Positions 6,504 to 8,285 of a stretch of 8,285 nt of DNA are shown in pieces. The notes beneath the pieces are model-generated. The model made no database searches and was not told the origin of the DNA. It was given only the letters and a program-made list of their open reading frames with translations. Source of the stretch: Candidatus Dormiibacterota bacterium (GTDB taxonomy: Bacteria; Chloroflexota; Dormibacteria; UBA8260); the NCBI GenBank assembly GCA_955652545.1, contig CATPCA010000242.1, forward strand, positions 1 to 8,285, written 5' to 3'. A program made the translations under genes and the position numbers. Within the stretch, counting starts at the first letter, position 1, and every line of letters begins with the position of its first letter.

Positions 6504-7486
6504 TGCCCAGCAAGACGTACCTGGAAGCGATCCGCGAGGGCATGCGTGACGAGATGCGTCGCGACCAGCGGGTGATGATCCTGGGCGAGGACGTCGGCGC
6601 CAAGGGTGGCGTGTTCGGCGCCACCGAGGGGTTGCAGAAGGAATTCGGCGAAATGCGGGTGATGGATTCGCCACTGGCGGAGTCCTGCATCGTCGGCGTC
6701 TGCATCGGCGCGGCGATGAACGGGATGCGCCCCATCGCCGAGATCCAGTTCCAGGACTTCATCATGCCGGCCGTCGACCAGATCGTCAGCGAGGCGGCCA
6801 AGATGCGCTACCGCAGCAACAACGACTGGGGCGTGCCCATGGTGGTGCGCGCGCCGTTCGGCGGCGGCATCCATGGCGCGCTCTACCACTCGCAGTCGAT
6901 CGAGGCGATGTTCTGCGCTGTGCCCGGGCTCAAGGTGGTGGTGCCGAGCACCGCCTACGACGCCAAGGGGCTGTTGATCAGCGCGATGCGCGACCCCGAC
7001 CCGGTGCTGTACTTCGAGCACAAGCGCGCGTACCGCTCGGTGAAGGGCGAGGTGCCGGACGACGAGTACACGGTGCCGCTGGGCACTGCGTCGGTGGTGC
7101 GCGAGGGCGGCGACATCGCCATCTTCACCTACGGGATCATGGTGCACACCGCGCTCGAGGTTGCCGCACGACTCGCCGGGGACGGGTTCGAGTGCGAGGT
7201 GGTGGACCTGCGCTCACTGCGTCCGCTCGACCGCGACGCGATCATCGCGACCGCGCGCAAGTGCGGCAAGGTGATGGTGGCGCAGGAGCCCAACCTCGCC
7301 GTCTCGGTGTCGTCGGAAGTCGCCGCGATCGTCGCCGAGGAATGCTTCGAGTACCTCGACGCACCGGTGATGCGCATCGGCGGGCCCGAGATCCCGGCGA
7401 TGCCCTTCGCGCACGCGCTCGAGGACTTCTACCTGGTCACACCCGACAAGCTCGAGGCTGCGGTGCGCACGCTCGCGGCATACTGA
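6503..7486 (+). CDS. bkdAB: Branched-chain 2-oxo acid dehydrogenase E1 component, beta subunit
   Basis: The 327-residue product is the transketolase-fold partner of E1 alpha and supplies the ThDP-activating glutamate, E60 in DSPLAE. Other family marks are GEDVGAKGGVFGAT (28-41), HGALYHSQSIEA (124-135), VVPSTAYDAKGLL (146-158), the C-terminal transketolase-fold block VDLRSLRPLD (234-243), and GGPEIPAMPFAHALEDFY (293-310). HGALYHSQS and FEHKRAYR (171-178) with KGEVP match the branched-chain (BfmBAB/BCKDHB) subfamily closely. The length is as expected. The gene shares one base with the E1 alpha stop (TGATG). It forms the E1 alpha2beta2 tetramer in the cytoplasm, docking on the E2 core through the peripheral subunit-binding domain encoded in the next gene. 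Confidence 0.94.
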   Translation: MPSKTYLEAIREGMRDEMRRDQRVMILGEDVGAKGGVFGATEGLQKEFGEMRVMDSPLAESCIVGVCIGAAMNGMRPIAEIQFQDFIMPAVDQIVSEAAKMRYRSNNDWGVPMVVRAPFGGGIHGALYHSQSIEAMFCAVPGLKVVVPSTAYDAKGLLISAMRDPDPVLYFEHKRAYRSVKGEVPDDEYTVPLGTASVVREGGDIAIFTYGIMVHTALEVAARLAGDGFECEVVDLRSLRPLDRDAIIATARKCGKVMVAQEPNLAVSVSSEVAAIVAEECFEYLDAPVMRIGGPEIPAMPFAHALEDFYLVTPDKLEAAVRTLAAY

Positions 7487-7490
7487 AGGA
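7485..7490 (+). promoter_or_regulatory. Shine-Dalgarno GAAGGA of the E2 gene
   Basis: GAAGGA overlaps the E1 beta stop and ends eight bases before ATG 7499. It favours this ATG over the in-frame ATG codons at 7505 and 7517. Confidence 0.55.
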
Positions 7491-7498
7491 CGCACACC

Positions 7499-8285
7499 AT
7501 GGCCATGACAGTCACCATGCCACAGCTCGGTGAGAGCGTCACCGAGGGAACCATCGCCCGCTGGCTGAAGCAGCCGGGCGAGCTGGTGTCCAAGTACGAG
7601 TCGATCGCCGAGGTGGTGACCGACAAGGTCAACGCCGAGATCCCCGCGCCCGCCGAGGGCAGCATGGGCGAGCACATCGCCAAGGAGGGGCAGGTGGTGG
7701 CGGTCGGGGAGCCGATCTGCACCATCGAGACTGCCGAGCAGGGACAGGCGAACTCGGCGTGGCACCAGGGTGACGGTGAGGCGCAGGCGCCGGCTGAGGC
7801 GGGCGCGTCGCAGCCTGCGGCCGACGACGCCGCGCAGGCCCAGCCCGCTGCGCAGCCGGTGGCGGCGGGGGCGCAGACGGAGCAGGGCAGCGCGCAACCA
7901 GCCGCGCAGGCGCAGGCGGCCGCGGGTGATGCGCAGTCGCAGGCGGCGCCACCAGCGGCGACAGAGGCGACCGCGCCCCCGGCGGCGCCCGACGCGGCAC
8001 CGTCGGCGGCACCCGAAAGCGCTGCGCAGCCCACTCCTGCCGCTGCACCGGCGATCGGGCAGGAGCACCCTGGCAGCGGGAACGGCAGTGGCAATGGGAG
8101 CGGCAGCGCGAGTGGGGAGTACCACCTCACGCCGGCGGTGCGGATGCTGGTGCGCGAGAACGACGTCGACCTCTCGCAGGTGCCGGGCAGCGGGCTCGGC
8201 GGGCGTATCTCCAAAAAGGACGTGCTGGACTACGTGCAGCAGCGTGACGCCGGTGGCGGGGTGGCGGAACCGGCGCCGCAGGAGC
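7499..8285 (+). CDS. bkdB: Dihydrolipoamide acyltransferase E2 of the 2-oxo acid dehydrogenase complex (partial, 3' end outside window)
   Basis: The frame is open from ATG 7499 to the window end (262 complete codons). Residues 3-78 form a lipoyl domain ([13 protein letters not shown]), with the lipoylated lysine K43 in [13 protein letters not shown]. Residues about 82-206 are a low-complexity linker rich in Ala, Gln and Pro that ends in a Gly/Ser/Asn tract. Residues 209-248 form the peripheral subunit-binding domain ([32 protein letters not shown]), which docks E1 or E3. A second linker begins at about 250. The catalytic acyltransferase domain, with its HxxxDG motif, would lie downstream. E2 moves the acyl group from E1 to CoA and forms the multimeric core. 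It follows E1 beta after 12 bases. The single lipoyl domain and the neighbours favour the branched-chain type; the true acyl specificity lies in the missing domain. Confidence 0.94.
   Translation, partial: MAMTVTMPQLGESVTEGTIARWLKQPGELVSKYESIAEVVTDKVNAEIPAPAEGSMGEHIAKEGQVVAVGEPICTIETAEQGQANSAWHQGDGEAQAPAEAGASQPAADDAAQAQPAAQPVAAGAQTEQGSAQPAAQAQAAAGDAQSQAAPPAATEATAPPAAPDAAPSAAPESAAQPTPAAAPAIGQEHPGSGNGSGNGSGSASGEYHLTPAVRMLVRENDVDLSQVPGSGLGGRISKKDVLDYVQQRDAGGGVAEPAPQE
7742..8116 (+). repeat. Low-complexity Ala/Gln/Pro then Gly/Ser/Asn linker region of E2
   Basis: This 375-base stretch encodes about 125 residues dominated by Ala and Gln with scattered Pro, written largely with GCG, CAG and GCC codons. 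It ends in [16 protein letters not shown]. It has no exact long tandem unit but many imperfect GCG-CAG repeats, which makes it prone to slippage and length variation. It joins the lipoyl domain to the subunit-binding domain and should be disordered and mobile. Confidence 0.7.

Noticed and set aside
3527..8214. Long open frames on the minus strand, up to about 390 codons, for example across 4511-5689, 3527-4492 and 7214-8125
   Set aside because: They lie fully opposite genes with clear family motifs, have Arg/His/Ala/Gly-biased products without recognisable domains, and are expected from the low stop frequency in GC-rich DNA.

Overview
The window is a compact, GC-rich stretch in which all eight genes lie on the + strand. 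Two GTG starts, a GTGA overlap, a TGATG overlap and one apparently leaderless gene fit a high-GC Terrabacteria lineage. My best guess is Chloroflexota/Dormibacterota-like, with Actinomycetota as an alternative. This is an inference from gene content and style; there is no rRNA or other marker here.

Region 1 (about 1-4012) is a cell-division and cell-wall-remodelling unit. It holds the C-terminal part of an FtsE ATPase (cut by the window edge), FtsX, a secreted coiled-coil protein with a C-terminal M23/LytM peptidase domain, and a membrane-anchored S41 C-terminal-processing protease with a PDZ domain. ftsE and ftsX abut directly. The M23 gene follows after 27 or 132 bases depending on its start, and the protease overlaps the M23 stop by four bases. 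The known model for FtsEX is that ATP hydrolysis inside the cell is passed through the FtsX extracellular domain to a coiled-coil murein hydrolase or hydrolase activator. The M23 protein is the obvious partner here, and the protease may process it or another envelope protein.

Region 2 (about 4064-8285) is a branched-chain-type 2-oxo acid dehydrogenase operon in the order E3 (dihydrolipoamide dehydrogenase), E1 alpha, E1 beta, E2 (cut by the right edge). A near-consensus -10 box lies six bases before the preferred E3 start, so the operon probably begins with a leaderless transcript. The E1 sequences carry motifs of the branched-chain (BCKDH/Bfm) type rather than the pyruvate type. The complex would oxidatively decarboxylate branched 2-oxo acids from Val/Leu/Ile to acyl-CoA, either for catabolism or as primers for branched fatty acids.

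No mobile element, CRISPR array, RNA gene, clear terminator or unknown system was found. The most interesting points are the FtsEX-linked M23 protein that keeps all its zinc ligands, an FtsE whose middle looks like a LolD/MacB ATPase, the leaderless or dual start of the E3 gene, and an unusual Ala/Gln-rich linker in E2.
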